A stretch of DNA of 5,449 bases, from NCBI GenBank assembly GCA_021106755.1, contig JAIOTM010000037.1, positions 1-5,449 on the forward strand. Direction: 5' to 3'. The translations under genes were made by a program, and so were the position numbers. Every line of letters starts with the position of its first letter. Within the stretch, counting starts at the first letter, position 1. Shown here piece by piece: positions 1 to 5,449 of the stretch. This stretch comes from Candidatus Cloacimonadota bacterium. Lineage in GTDB: Bacteria; Cloacimonadota; Cloacimonadia; Cloacimonadales; JAIOQZ01. The notes under the pieces are model-generated. The model was not told where the DNA came from. It worked only from the letters and a program-made list of their open reading frames with translations, and did not search any database.

Positions 1-1808
1 GAATTGCCGGAGAATGCGTAATCTTCCACTCCAGATATCTTAAAGCGTACCGACAGCCCTGTTTCCGCGATTTTCTCGCCGACTATCGAACCCAAACCAG
101 TACGAATATTGTGGTCTTCATAAGTAAGAATCAGTCCGGTGGCGGCGGCTTTGCGAATAGTTTCGCAATTAAGTTCTTCTGGGCAGGAAGCGTTCCAAAC
201 CTGTAAGCTGATACCTGATTCGGCGAGAGAATCAGAAATCTCCACAGCCCGACCAGCCAGAGTTCCCATAACAAAGAGAGCGGCATCGCTTCCTTCGCGG
301 AGTAAATCGGCTTTACCAAACTCAAAGTTGTAACCATCGCCAAAGAAGGAATTGCCATCCGGTTGGCAGATACACTCAAGCTTACTACGTCCCATTGGCA
401 CGAGAAAATTACCGGGAGTTTTGGCAATATAGCGGATTATCCTGTCGGTCTGATTTGGGTCTGCCGGAACGATTACGTTGAAATTATAGAGATTTCTCAT
501 CACGCCGAGGTAATCTATACACTGGTGAGTCTTGCCATCTTCGCCTACATCTAATCCAACGTGGGTGGTTATCAGTTTAAGGTTGGTTTTATTAATATCG
601 CTCAACCGATGCTGGTTGTAGGTTTCGCTTACCCCAAACACGCCAAAATCCGCGAACCAACTCAGTATTCCCGCCTTAGACATAGCCGCGGCAACCACTG
701 CTGTGTTGTGCTCCATAATACCACCCTGAAAAAATCCTTCAGGATGTTTCTCCGCGAACTCGTTAACCTTGACACTACCCGCTAAATCGCAATCGAATAC
801 AGCAATCGGGCAGGCATTCGCATCGGCAATATCCACAAGAGCATTCCCCCAGGCAGAGCGATTATCGGTTTTGGAGTCGTAGGTTCTTGGTTTACCTGTA
901 TTCATTATCAGCCTATCCGGCTTCTCGCACTGTTTCTTCCCTGAAACAAATGCACTTCGGGCAACCTTGTATTTTTCTAAGAGATTCGGTTGTTCCAATT
1001 CTTTCAGAGCCTCAGCTAACATATCAGGTTTAAGAGGTGCGCCATGATACGCCGCTTTGTTTTCCATAAACGAAACCCCTTTGCCCATAACCGTGCGAGC
1101 CATTACAACTGTCGGTTTATCTATTGAAGCAGCTTCCTGCATGGTAGCTTCTATACTTTGGAAGTTGTGACCATCGCACTCAACTACATGCCAGCCATCG
1201 GCTTCGTATCCAGCCTGAATATTCTGTGGCATAACATCCGCGATATTTCCACCTATTTGCAACTTGTTCCAGTCAACTATAGCGGTGATGTTATTCAGCT
1301 TGTATTTTACGGCAAAACGTCTTGCTTCGGAGATTTGCCCTTTTTGCTGTTCGCCATCTCCCATTATAACATATATATGGTTATCGATTTTTTTCATCCG
1401 GGAAGCGAGAGCAAATCCGCAAGCGGCAGACAACCCCTGCCCTAAGTTCCCGCTTGCCCATTCAACACCGGGAACATCGGGTTCTACATGTCCTTCAAAT
1501 ATGCTGCCGGCAAGCCTGAATTGGGAAATAGCGTCTTTGCGATTGAAAAATCCATTAGCGGCGAGTGTACAATATACCGCAGGAGATACATGTCCGTTGC
1601 TGATTACTACATAATCTCTGTCGGGTTTCCAGGCTGGGGAAACATTGGCAGTAGCATAGATATAAAGCAGAATGTCGATAGTTGACATTGATCCACCTGG
1701 ATGACCAGATGCTGCCAGGGTTGTCATTGTTACTATATCCGCGCTGGATTGTCGGGCTATGGCTTCAAGCTCCGGGACATTTTCAGGATTCAGTGTTTTT
1801 CTACTCAT
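1..1808 (-). CDS. tkt: Transketolase, 3' end cut by the window edge
   Basis: This enzyme moves two-carbon ketol units between sugar phosphates in the cytoplasm, using thiamine diphosphate (TPP) and a divalent metal, in the non-oxidative pentose phosphate pathway. I read 602 open codons from the ATG at 1808-1806. The N-terminal PP domain (about 1-290) has SGHPGGSMS (34-41, His36), the TPP/metal motif GDG (150-152) with Asn181 exactly 30 residues after Asp151 as in E. coli TktA, and HGAPLK (His255). The Pyr domain (about 310-480) has IMEHN with Glu366 as the cofactor-activating glutamate, then GEDGKTHQ (422-429) and MGRSK. The C-terminal domain begins near 490, and perhaps 20-35 residues are missing. 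The chain is shorter than the roughly 660-residue proteobacterial form. Lys156 sits where TktA has Glu160, which is unusual. DXP synthase and pyruvate dehydrogenase E1 fit the motifs less well. The start is supported by an AAGGAG site and by the lack of any upstream in-frame start. Confidence 0.95.
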   Translation of the reverse strand, partial: MSRKTLNPENVPELEAIARQSSADIVTMTTLAASGHPGGSMSTIDILLYIYATANVSPAWKPDRDYVVISNGHVSPAVYCTLAANGFFNRKDAISQFRLAGSIFEGHVEPDVPGVEWASGNLGQGLSAACGFALASRMKKIDNHIYVIMGDGEQQKGQISEARRFAVKYKLNNITAIVDWNKLQIGGNIADVMPQNIQAGYEADGWHVVECDGHNFQSIEATMQEAASIDKPTVVMARTVMGKGVSFMENKAAYHGAPLKPDMLAEALKELEQPNLLEKYKVARSAFVSGKKQCEKPDRLIMNTGKPRTYDSKTDNRSAWGNALVDIADANACPIAVFDCDLAGSVKVNEFAEKHPEGFFQGGIMEHNTAVVAAAMSKAGILSWFADFGVFGVSETYNQHRLSDINKTNLKLITTHVGLDVGEDGKTHQCIDYLGVMRNLYNFNVIVPADPNQTDRIIRYIAKTPGNFLVPMGRSKLECICQPDGNSFFGDGYNFEFGKADLLREGSDAALFVMGTLAGRAVEISDSLAESGISLQVWNASCPEELNCETIRKAAATGLILTYEDHNIRTGLGSIVGEKIAETGLSVRFKISGVEDYAFSGN

Positions 1809-1820
1809 AAGTTTGTTTGA

Positions 1821-1826
1821 CTCCTT
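1821..1826 (-). promoter_or_regulatory. Ribosome binding site of transketolase
   Basis: AAGGAG on the minus strand lies 12 bases before the ATG at 1808. That spacing is longer than the usual 5-9. No ATG, GTG or TTG in frame lies closer to it, so the ATG at 1808 remains the best start. Confidence 0.7.
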
Positions 1827-1880
1827 CTATTAATAATTCAGCAATCAATAAGAAAAATAAATCGTCAAGAGATAAAAAAT

Positions 1881-1886
1881 ATCATA
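1881..1886 (-). promoter_or_regulatory. Possible -10 element for transketolase
   Basis: TATGAT on the minus strand matches the sigma-70 -10 consensus at five of six positions and would give a leader of roughly 65 bases. No good -35 lies 16-18 bases upstream. A TTGACG at 1868-1863 on the same strand could be a -35, but it lacks a good -10. In DNA this AT-rich such matches arise by chance. Confidence 0.2.
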
Positions 1887-1936
1887 GGCGTATCCATCTT
1901 TACAATAGAGATATAAGAAATGGGGAATAAATACTG

Positions 1937-1968
1937 GGTGTTTTTTTATACAGAAATCCAAAAAAACC
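1937..1968. repeat. Imperfect inverted repeat with T7/A7 arms
   Basis: T7 at 1941-1947 faces A7 at 1960-1966 across a 12-base loop. Outside them GG (1937-1938) can pair with CC (1967-1968) if TG bulges out. The CC is shared with the next inverted repeat, so the two hairpins could not both form fully. The pairing is mostly A-T and therefore weak. Confidence 0.4.
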
Positions 1969-1992
1969 TTTGACAGAAAAAGTGCACAAAGG
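1967..1992. repeat. Terminator-like inverted repeat CCTTTG/CAAAGG
   Basis: CCTTTG (1967-1972) is the perfect reverse complement of CAAAGG (1987-1992) across a 14-base loop that contains the palindrome GTGCAC. An A7 run abuts it on the left and CATTTTTTT follows on the right, so on either strand a short hairpin is followed by a U-tract. No gene ends nearby. If functional it would act as an attenuator or in protein binding rather than as an ordinary gene terminator. Confidence 0.45.
1970..1975 (+). promoter_or_regulatory. Possible -35 element for the secreted protein gene
   Basis: A perfect TTGACA lies here. The best hexamer at 17 bases, CATTTT (1993-1998), matches only three of six -10 positions. 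The preceding TTTG (1969-1972) could also be read as a Bacteroidota-type -33 box, but no TAnnTTTG follows at the right distance. The site lies inside an inverted repeat. This is only a candidate. Confidence 0.2.
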
Positions 1993-2018
1993 CATTTTTT
2001 TACTGATACAAAAAAATG
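1993..2018. repeat. Perfect 9-bp inverted repeat CATTTTTTT/AAAAAAATG
   Basis: CATTTTTTT (1993-2001) and AAAAAAATG (2010-2018) are exact reverse complements separated by eight bases. The repeat directly abuts the CCTTTG/CAAAGG repeat. The palindrome is certain from the sequence, but whether it acts as an operator, a hairpin or nothing is unknown. Confidence 0.5.
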
Positions 2019-2063
2019 AAGAGGTAACGAATAAGTAATTGTTATGAATTCAGGAACTTCAAA

Positions 2064-2129
2064 ATGAAAAAAACAAAAAACATTAACGTCACAACTTTTT
2101 TCCAAAACCCTATCAAAAACTCACATTAA
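2064..2129 (+). CDS. Possible 21-residue leader peptide
   Basis: A short ORF begins MKKTKNINV and ends with TAA at 2127-2129. AGGA at 2052-2055 lies eight bases before its ATG, which is proper Shine-Dalgarno spacing. Its stop codon overlaps the AAGGAG (2128-2133) of the large secreted protein gene, and only ten bases lie between the stop and that gene's ATG. This geometry would suit translational coupling or reinitiation. The peptide is rich in Lys and Asn, as expected for random AT-rich sequence. It has no hydrophobic segment, no cysteine, and no recognisable amino-acid run of the kind used in classic attenuation. I recognise no family, and chance is a serious alternative. Confidence 0.3.
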   Translation: MKKTKNINVTTFFQNPIKNSH

Positions 2130-2133
2130 GGAG
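2128..2133 (+). promoter_or_regulatory. Ribosome binding site of the secreted modular protein
   Basis: AAGGAG lies six bases before the ATG at 2140. It selects that start over the ATG at 2136, which is only two bases away from the site and opens a different, short frame. Confidence 0.85.
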
Positions 2134-2139
2134 AAATGA

Positions 2140-2199
2140 ATGAAACGAAACTATGTTCTTGGACTTATCTTGTTAATGCTGTGCACATTCGCATTTGCT
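2140..2199 (+). other. Signal peptide region
   Basis: Residues 1-20 have a basic start (Lys2, Arg3), a hydrophobic core (VLGLILLML) and a small-residue cleavage motif AFA at 18-20, followed by an acidic mature start. Cys15 is preceded by LML, which does not fit a lipobox, so signal peptidase I is more likely than lipoprotein processing. Confidence 0.85.
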
Positions 2200-5100
2200 T
2201 TAACAGAAACCGAACCGAATGACACCTGGGACGCCGCAGGCGTTCTGATGATTGCTAACGGCCTGCATGACGGGGCAGTTACTTCTGGCTCTGATAATCA
2301 AGACTACTGGAAATTCGAGTCCACGACAGGTGATAATCTTGATATCAACACCTGTACTGCTACAACTCTTGATACCAGGCTTTGGTTATACGACACAGAT
2401 GGTACAACTCAGGTTGCCGAAAACGACGATGACTGTGGGTTACAGTCCCGGATTAATTATGTAACACCTGCGGATGGAGTTTACTATGTAGAAGTAGCAC
2501 ACTATAACCATAGTGGTACTGGTAGCTATAACTTAGAGTTGATTGGTGCGTCATCCCCAAGTCTTACTTCACCAGATATGGCCAGCAACCCTAATCCTGC
2601 AAATGGTGCGGTAGCCCAAGCTATAACTGGTACCCTTACATGGGATATGACCGGAACCAACACAACACACTACGACCTTTGGTTTGGTGTAGCTGGCTCG
2701 ATGGTTGAAGTTGTTCCTAATGCTGCTGCTGGTGCTACAGGTAGCTGGGGCTATACTGGCGTTGGTTCTACCGTTTATGAGTGGCAAGTAATTACACGCA
2801 ACGGTGCTACAGCCGAGACAACTGCCGGACCTACCTGGGATTTCACAACAGTTTTTCCTTCTGAGACATTACCTTACAGCCAGGATTTCGCTACATGGAT
2901 ACCAGCAGGTTGGTCAACTAGCGAAACTAACTGGCAACAATCCGCCTCAAATATGGCAGGTGGTGTCGCTCCTGAAGGGATGTTCATGTATTCTAGTGAT
3001 CCAGTTGGAATTTATCGTCTGATTGGTCCTACTGTAGATACTTCTGGTGCAACGAACTTAGTGTTTGAGATGATGCACTATGTAAGCCACTACGGTACCG
3101 GATACAACTTAGAAATACACACATCATCTGATGGTGTTACATGGCATACTCTTTGGTCGATGGCAGGTGCAAGTACACCAGCTACCCTGCTATCTCTTCC
3201 TGTTAATACAGGGGACGAAGGCTCTGCAACCTTTATGTTTTCTCTCGTACTTGATGGTGACCCTTATCAGATAAATAACTGGAATTTTGATAATGTTTAT
3301 CTTTATGATAATGTTACCCCACCACCATGTGCTACTGGTCCTATACCAGCAGATGGTGCTATTGATCAACCTGTAGGTGGAACTCTTGGCTGGTCTGCTT
3401 CTATGGGAGCTGACGGTTACTATTTCTATCTTGGAACATCAACAGGTAACTACGACATCGAAAATGGTACTGTTTATACAGCTACCGCTGCCTCTTACAC
3501 TGATGTTCCCTGGGGTGACTCTCGTTACTGGAAAGTAGAACCGTATAATACTAACGGTACTGCTACTGGATGTCCGGAATGGAGCTTCACAACAACATCC
3601 AATGGTTGCCCTGGTATGCCTTCACCGTCTGATGGTGCGATTGACCAGCCAATAAACGGAACACTTAGCTGGAGTTCTGTCTCTGGTGCTACTGGCTACA
3701 ATCTCTATTTCGGAACCGACGGTGGTGGTACAGCCACTCCTACTGACATCCTGAATGGAACATTTATTACCAGCACCAGTTACGCCTATAGTGGTCTTTC
3801 ATATAGCACAACCCATTACTGGCAGGTAAACGCTCTTAGCGGTACAGATGAAGCTACTGGCTGTCCAATTCAGGGCTTTACAACTGGAGCAGACCCAACT
3901 ATATCAACCTTCCCACATGTTGAAGATTTCGAAGGCACATTCCCACCAGCCAATTGGGTACAGGCTACATCTCCTGAAGACCAGGATAACTGGTACTGGG
4001 ATACAACTGAAACTTATGGTCCGCAGTATGACCATACATCAGGTAGTGGACATTTCGCACGTTTTGATGACTCCGGTTCTGGACAGGACAACGCGATTAT
4101 CTATACTAATCCGTTCGATGTAAGTGCTCTCACCGCTCCTACATTGGAATACTGGTACTGGATTGGAAGGAGCACATATCCACCTCCTGCTAATGCTCAG
4201 TCAACCCTTCATGTGCAAGGTTGGAATGGTAGTACCTGGGATGATCTCGGAACGCATGGCTATACATCCGCGTGGGTTGCAGGCTCGGCAGACCTTACAC
4301 CTTACATCGGAGTAACGGGATTCTATCTCAAGTTCTGGGCGGAAGGCACAACAGGCTACCGTAGTGATATTGGTATTGATGACTTCCGTATCTTCGATAA
4401 TGCTGTTCCTCCAGGTTGCAGTTCGGCTCCGGTTGCTCCCACAGACGGTGCGATTGACCAACCAGTTAACGGCACAATAGAATGGAATTCGGTGACTGGT
4501 GCAACATACTACACTGTTGATATGGGATCTACTCCCGGTGGTGTTGATGTTATAGATGGAGATGTATTTACATCAACAGTTGCCAGCTATTCAGGTCTTT
4601 CGGGTAGTTCAACTTACTATTGGACAGTCTATCCTGGCAACACCTTTGGCGATGCTACTGGCTGTACAGAGTGGACGTTTGATACTGTACCGAATTATCT
4701 GATGTCCTCCGGCATCAATACAACTGCCGGTGTAGGTTGGGAAGCTGGTACAGCTACATATACTGTTACTATCAACAACAATGGTGCAGCAAGCGACACC
4801 TACGATCTGCTTGCCGCAGGCACTACATGGCCCGCTCACTTCGAAGACGGAGCCGGAGCAACCATAACAACTGTAACTATTCCTGCCAGTGGCAGTACTC
4901 CTGTTTATGGTGTTGTGGATGTACCAGCGGCTACTGGTGGAACAACCGATCCGGTTGACTTCACAGTTACTTCGCAGGGAGACCCAACTCTTACAGATAC
5001 ATATAACTGTACAACAACTTCCTACGGAACTGCTGGTGGACCGGACATATTCGGATATACTTACAAAAATTCCGGTAATGCTACAGGTCCTGTCTATAAC

Positions 5101-5449
5101 TGGTTCGATCCCGTTGGTGGAACACCAATCACAGGTCTTGCTGATGATAATGTTGTTGGACCGTATCCACTCGGCTTCAGCTTTGATTACTATGGAACAA
5201 GTTATACCGACTTCTATCTTAACTCTAACGGTACCATTAATTTCCATGGTGGTTATACAAGCTACGGTCATGGATCACCAGGTATGCCCCATGCTACCAA
5301 TGATCCTGACATCGCATGGTTCTGGACAGATCTGAATCCTAATGCAAGTTCTACCGAGGCAGTTTACTACGAAACTGCAATGGTAGATGGTCAGAATGCT
5401 TGCGTTGTTACTGTAGTTGACTACCCGGAGTATAACAACGGATCAAGAA
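2140..5449 (+). CDS. Giant secreted modular adhesin-like protein, 3' end cut by the window edge
   Basis: 1103 codons are open to the window edge. Order: signal peptide (1-20, probable cut after Ala18-Phe19-Ala20); PPC domain (about 23-136); FN3-like 1 (142-237); choice-of-anchor-J/cleaved-adhesin jelly roll 1 (244-391); FN3-like 2 (397-487) and 3 (490-582); jelly roll 2 (591-754); FN3-like 4 (760-850); NEW3-like sandwich (853-962); nidogen-like module (968 to the edge). These families bind ligands or space domains on the cell surface or in secreted proteins; related jelly rolls occur in the haemagglutinin regions of gingipains. No protease or glycosidase motif is seen, though one could lie beyond the edge. 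Composition is rich in Thr, Gly, Ser, Asp, Asn and Tyr, with only 5 Lys and 11 Arg. In related lineages such proteins often end in a type IX secretion sorting domain, which cannot be tested here. A role in adhesion or the cell surface is inferred; the ligand is unknown. Confidence 0.93.
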   Translation, partial: MKRNYVLGLILLMLCTFAFALTETEPNDTWDAAGVLMIANGLHDGAVTSGSDNQDYWKFESTTGDNLDINTCTATTLDTRLWLYDTDGTTQVAENDDDCGLQSRINYVTPADGVYYVEVAHYNHSGTGSYNLELIGASSPSLTSPDMASNPNPANGAVAQAITGTLTWDMTGTNTTHYDLWFGVAGSMVEVVPNAAAGATGSWGYTGVGSTVYEWQVITRNGATAETTAGPTWDFTTVFPSETLPYSQDFATWIPAGWSTSETNWQQSASNMAGGVAPEGMFMYSSDPVGIYRLIGPTVDTSGATNLVFEMMHYVSHYGTGYNLEIHTSSDGVTWHTLWSMAGASTPATLLSLPVNTGDEGSATFMFSLVLDGDPYQINNWNFDNVYLYDNVTPPPCATGPIPADGAIDQPVGGTLGWSASMGADGYYFYLGTSTGNYDIENGTVYTATAASYTDVPWGDSRYWKVEPYNTNGTATGCPEWSFTTTSNGCPGMPSPSDGAIDQPINGTLSWSSVSGATGYNLYFGTDGGGTATPTDILNGTFITSTSYAYSGLSYSTTHYWQVNALSGTDEATGCPIQGFTTGADPTISTFPHVEDFEGTFPPANWVQATSPEDQDNWYWDTTETYGPQYDHTSGSGHFARFDDSGSGQDNAIIYTNPFDVSALTAPTLEYWYWIGRSTYPPPANAQSTLHVQGWNGSTWDDLGTHGYTSAWVAGSADLTPYIGVTGFYLKFWAEGTTGYRSDIGIDDFRIFDNAVPPGCSSAPVAPTDGAIDQPVNGTIEWNSVTGATYYTVDMGSTPGGVDVIDGDVFTSTVASYSGLSGSSTYYWTVYPGNTFGDATGCTEWTFDTVPNYLMSSGINTTAGVGWEAGTATYTVTINNNGAASDTYDLLAAGTTWPAHFEDGAGATITTVTIPASGSTPVYGVVDVPAATGGTTDPVDFTVTSQGDPTLTDTYNCTTTSYGTAGGPDIFGYTYKNSGNATGPVYNWFDPVGGTPITGLADDNVVGPYPLGFSFDYYGTSYTDFYLNSNGTINFHGGYTSYGHGSPGMPHATNDPDIAWFWTDLNPNASSTEAVYYETAMVDGQNACVVTVVDYPEYNNGSR
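2206..2547 (+). other. PPC (bacterial pre-peptidase C-terminal) domain
   Basis: Residues 23-136 begin with the hallmark ETEPNDTWDAA and continue with the family's beta-sandwich pattern: DNQDYWKFE, then TRLWLYDTDG, an acidic ENDDDCG, and YYVEVAHYN near the end. Cys72 and Cys99 could form a disulfide. PPC domains are usually near the C-terminus of secreted peptidases. Here the domain comes first, right after the signal peptide, as in other large surface proteins. Confidence 0.75.
2563..2850 (+). repeat. FN3-like module 1
   Basis: Residues 142-237 carry the pattern shared by all four modules: NPANGA, GTLTW, a YDLWFG strand, YEWQV, and a closing WDFTT. It is the most divergent copy. It lacks the DGAIDQP block and both of the cysteines found in modules 2-4. 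Confidence 0.65.
2869..3312 (+). repeat. Choice-of-anchor-J / cleaved-adhesin jelly-roll domain 1
   Basis: Residues 244-391 open with LPYSQDFATWIPAGW, the family's DF...P.GW start. They continue through beta strands including LVFEMMHY and NLEIHTSSDGVTW, and close with NWNFDNVYLYDN. This MAM-like carbohydrate- or protein-binding fold is known from gingipain adhesin regions and from many secreted proteins of Bacteroidota and related groups. Confidence 0.75.
3328..3600 (+). repeat. FN3-like module 2
   Basis: Residues 397-487 show PADGAIDQPVGGTLGW, YYFYLG, RYWKVEP and ATGCPEWSFTT. Cys397 and Cys478 bracket the module. It directly follows jelly roll 1 through a PPPC junction, which resembles the junction before module 4. 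Confidence 0.75.
3607..3885 (+). repeat. FN3-like module 3
   Basis: Residues 490-582 show PSDGAIDQPINGTLSW, YNLYFGTD, HYWQVNA and ATGCPIQGFTT, with bracketing Cys490 and Cys575. It sits two residues after module 2 and is clearly homologous to it. Confidence 0.75.
3910..4401 (+). repeat. Choice-of-anchor-J / cleaved-adhesin jelly-roll domain 2
   Basis: Residues 591-754 open with the textbook FPHVEDFEGTFPPANW. Next comes GHFARFDDSGSGQDN, whose acidic cluster could bind calcium, and then LEYWYWIG. The end, IGIDDFRIFDN, is the second match to the family's closing motif. This copy fits the family pattern better than domain 1. Confidence 0.85.
4417..4689 (+). repeat. FN3-like module 4
   Basis: Residues 760-850 show PTDGAIDQPVNGTIEW, YYTVDMGS, YYWTVYP and ATGCTEWTFDT, with Cys760 and Cys842 bracketing the module. 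It follows jelly roll 2 through an FDNAVPPGC junction that mirrors YDNVTPPPC before module 2. Confidence 0.75.
4696..5025 (+). other. NEW3-like beta-sandwich domain
   Basis: Residues 853-962 fit the pattern of Ig-like domains that modify stalks of secreted proteins: GTATYTVTINNNGAASDTYD, then TTWPAHF, VTIPASGSTPVYGVVDVP, and DFTVTSQGDPTLTDTY. The matches to a strand with NNG, a second strand, and a closing VTSQ.D strand suggest the NEW3 or a similar family. The exact family assignment is from memory and moderate. Confidence 0.5.
5041..5449 (+). other. Nidogen-like beta module, incomplete
   Basis: Residues 968-1103 begin PDIFGYTYKNSG, then show GLADDNVVGPYPLGFSFDYYG, DFYLNSNGTINF and DIAWFWTDLNP. 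The order GF.F.FYG, SNG.I.F and a W.DLN strand resembles nidogen-like modules of giant secreted proteins in several uncultured bacterial phyla. Its end lies outside the window. I know of no assigned function. Confidence 0.55.

Larger units (their letters stand above)
1809..2139. other. Divergent intergenic region
   Basis: This 331-base AT-rich gap separates the two gene starts, so both promoters should lie within it. It contains repeated runs of exactly seven A or T (1941-1947, 1960-1966, 1995-2001, 2010-2016) and further A runs near 2067-2080. Such A-tracts could bend DNA or act as UP elements. Besides the ribosome binding sites, inverted repeats, weak promoter candidates and short leader ORF listed separately, I see no RNA gene and no known riboswitch fold. 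No terminator is needed here, because neither gene ends in the gap. Confidence 0.85.

Noticed and set aside
1967..2001. Ordinary rho-independent terminator
   Set aside because: No gene ends on either side, the stem is only six base pairs and the loop is 14 bases. I list it as an inverted repeat only.
1845..2105. 86-codon minus-strand frame in the intergenic gap
   Set aside because: It begins with TTG, has no convincing ribosome binding site, and its Phe/Tyr/Leu-rich composition is what A/T runs give by chance. It would also fill the region where the transketolase promoter should lie.
2136..2138. ATG just upstream of the chosen start of the secreted protein
   Set aside because: It is two bases from the Shine-Dalgarno and opens a frame that stops after about 30 codons without a signal peptide.
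2173..2187. Lipoprotein signal at Cys15
   Set aside because: The residues before the cysteine are Leu-Met-Leu; a lipobox needs a small residue at -1. The AFA site downstream is a better cleavage site.
3328..4689. CRISPR array or simple tandem repeat
   Set aside because: The repeats are diverged protein modules of about 90 residues in one open frame, with no short identical repeats and unique spacers.
4609..5271. 220-codon minus-strand frame opposite the secreted protein gene
   Set aside because: Its Cys/Ile/Ser-rich sequence is the reverse reading of Thr- and Gly-rich codons (ACA read as TGT). The plus-strand frame has clear domains throughout.
4889..5335. 148-codon plus-strand frame inside the secreted protein gene
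   Set aside because: It is an off-frame reading of the same low-complexity Thr/Gly codons, with no domain pattern of its own.

Overview
The window holds two divergently transcribed genes, both cut by its edges, with a 331-base AT-rich gap between them. On the left (minus strand) is a nearly complete transketolase, a cytoplasmic enzyme of the non-oxidative pentose phosphate pathway. On the right (plus strand) is the first 1103 codons of a very large secreted modular protein that looks like a surface adhesin. I translated both frames by hand, and neither contains an internal stop or frameshift.

The large protein starts with a cleavable signal peptide and a PPC (bacterial pre-peptidase C-terminal) domain. 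Then follow an FN3-like module, a choice-of-anchor-J/cleaved-adhesin jelly roll, two FN3-like modules, a second jelly roll and a fourth FN3-like module. After these come a NEW3-like beta-sandwich and the start of a nidogen-like module that runs off the edge. The order FN3-jelly roll-FN3 occurs twice in tandem. The protein is strongly acidic and has only 5 lysines in 1103 residues. No catalytic domain is visible.

The gap (1809-2139) holds a ribosome binding site for each gene and only weak promoter candidates. It also has a chain of A7/T7-armed inverted repeats and a possible 21-codon leader ORF whose stop codon overlaps the Shine-Dalgarno of the large gene.

The organism is a bacterium with moderate-to-low GC. 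The combination of PPC, choice-of-anchor-J, FN3-like and nidogen-like modules in one secreted giant protein is typical of Cloacimonadota, WOR-3, Marinimicrobia and Bacteroidota-related lineages, often from anaerobic or sediment communities. Cloacimonadota is my best guess, but there is no marker gene here to settle it. The two genes have no evident functional link; they simply share a divergent intergenic region. I see no mobile element, CRISPR array, tRNA or rRNA, and no convincing new multi-gene system. The points most worth a second look are the leader ORF, the inverted-repeat chain, and the duplicated, cysteine-paired, lysine-poor architecture of the surface protein.
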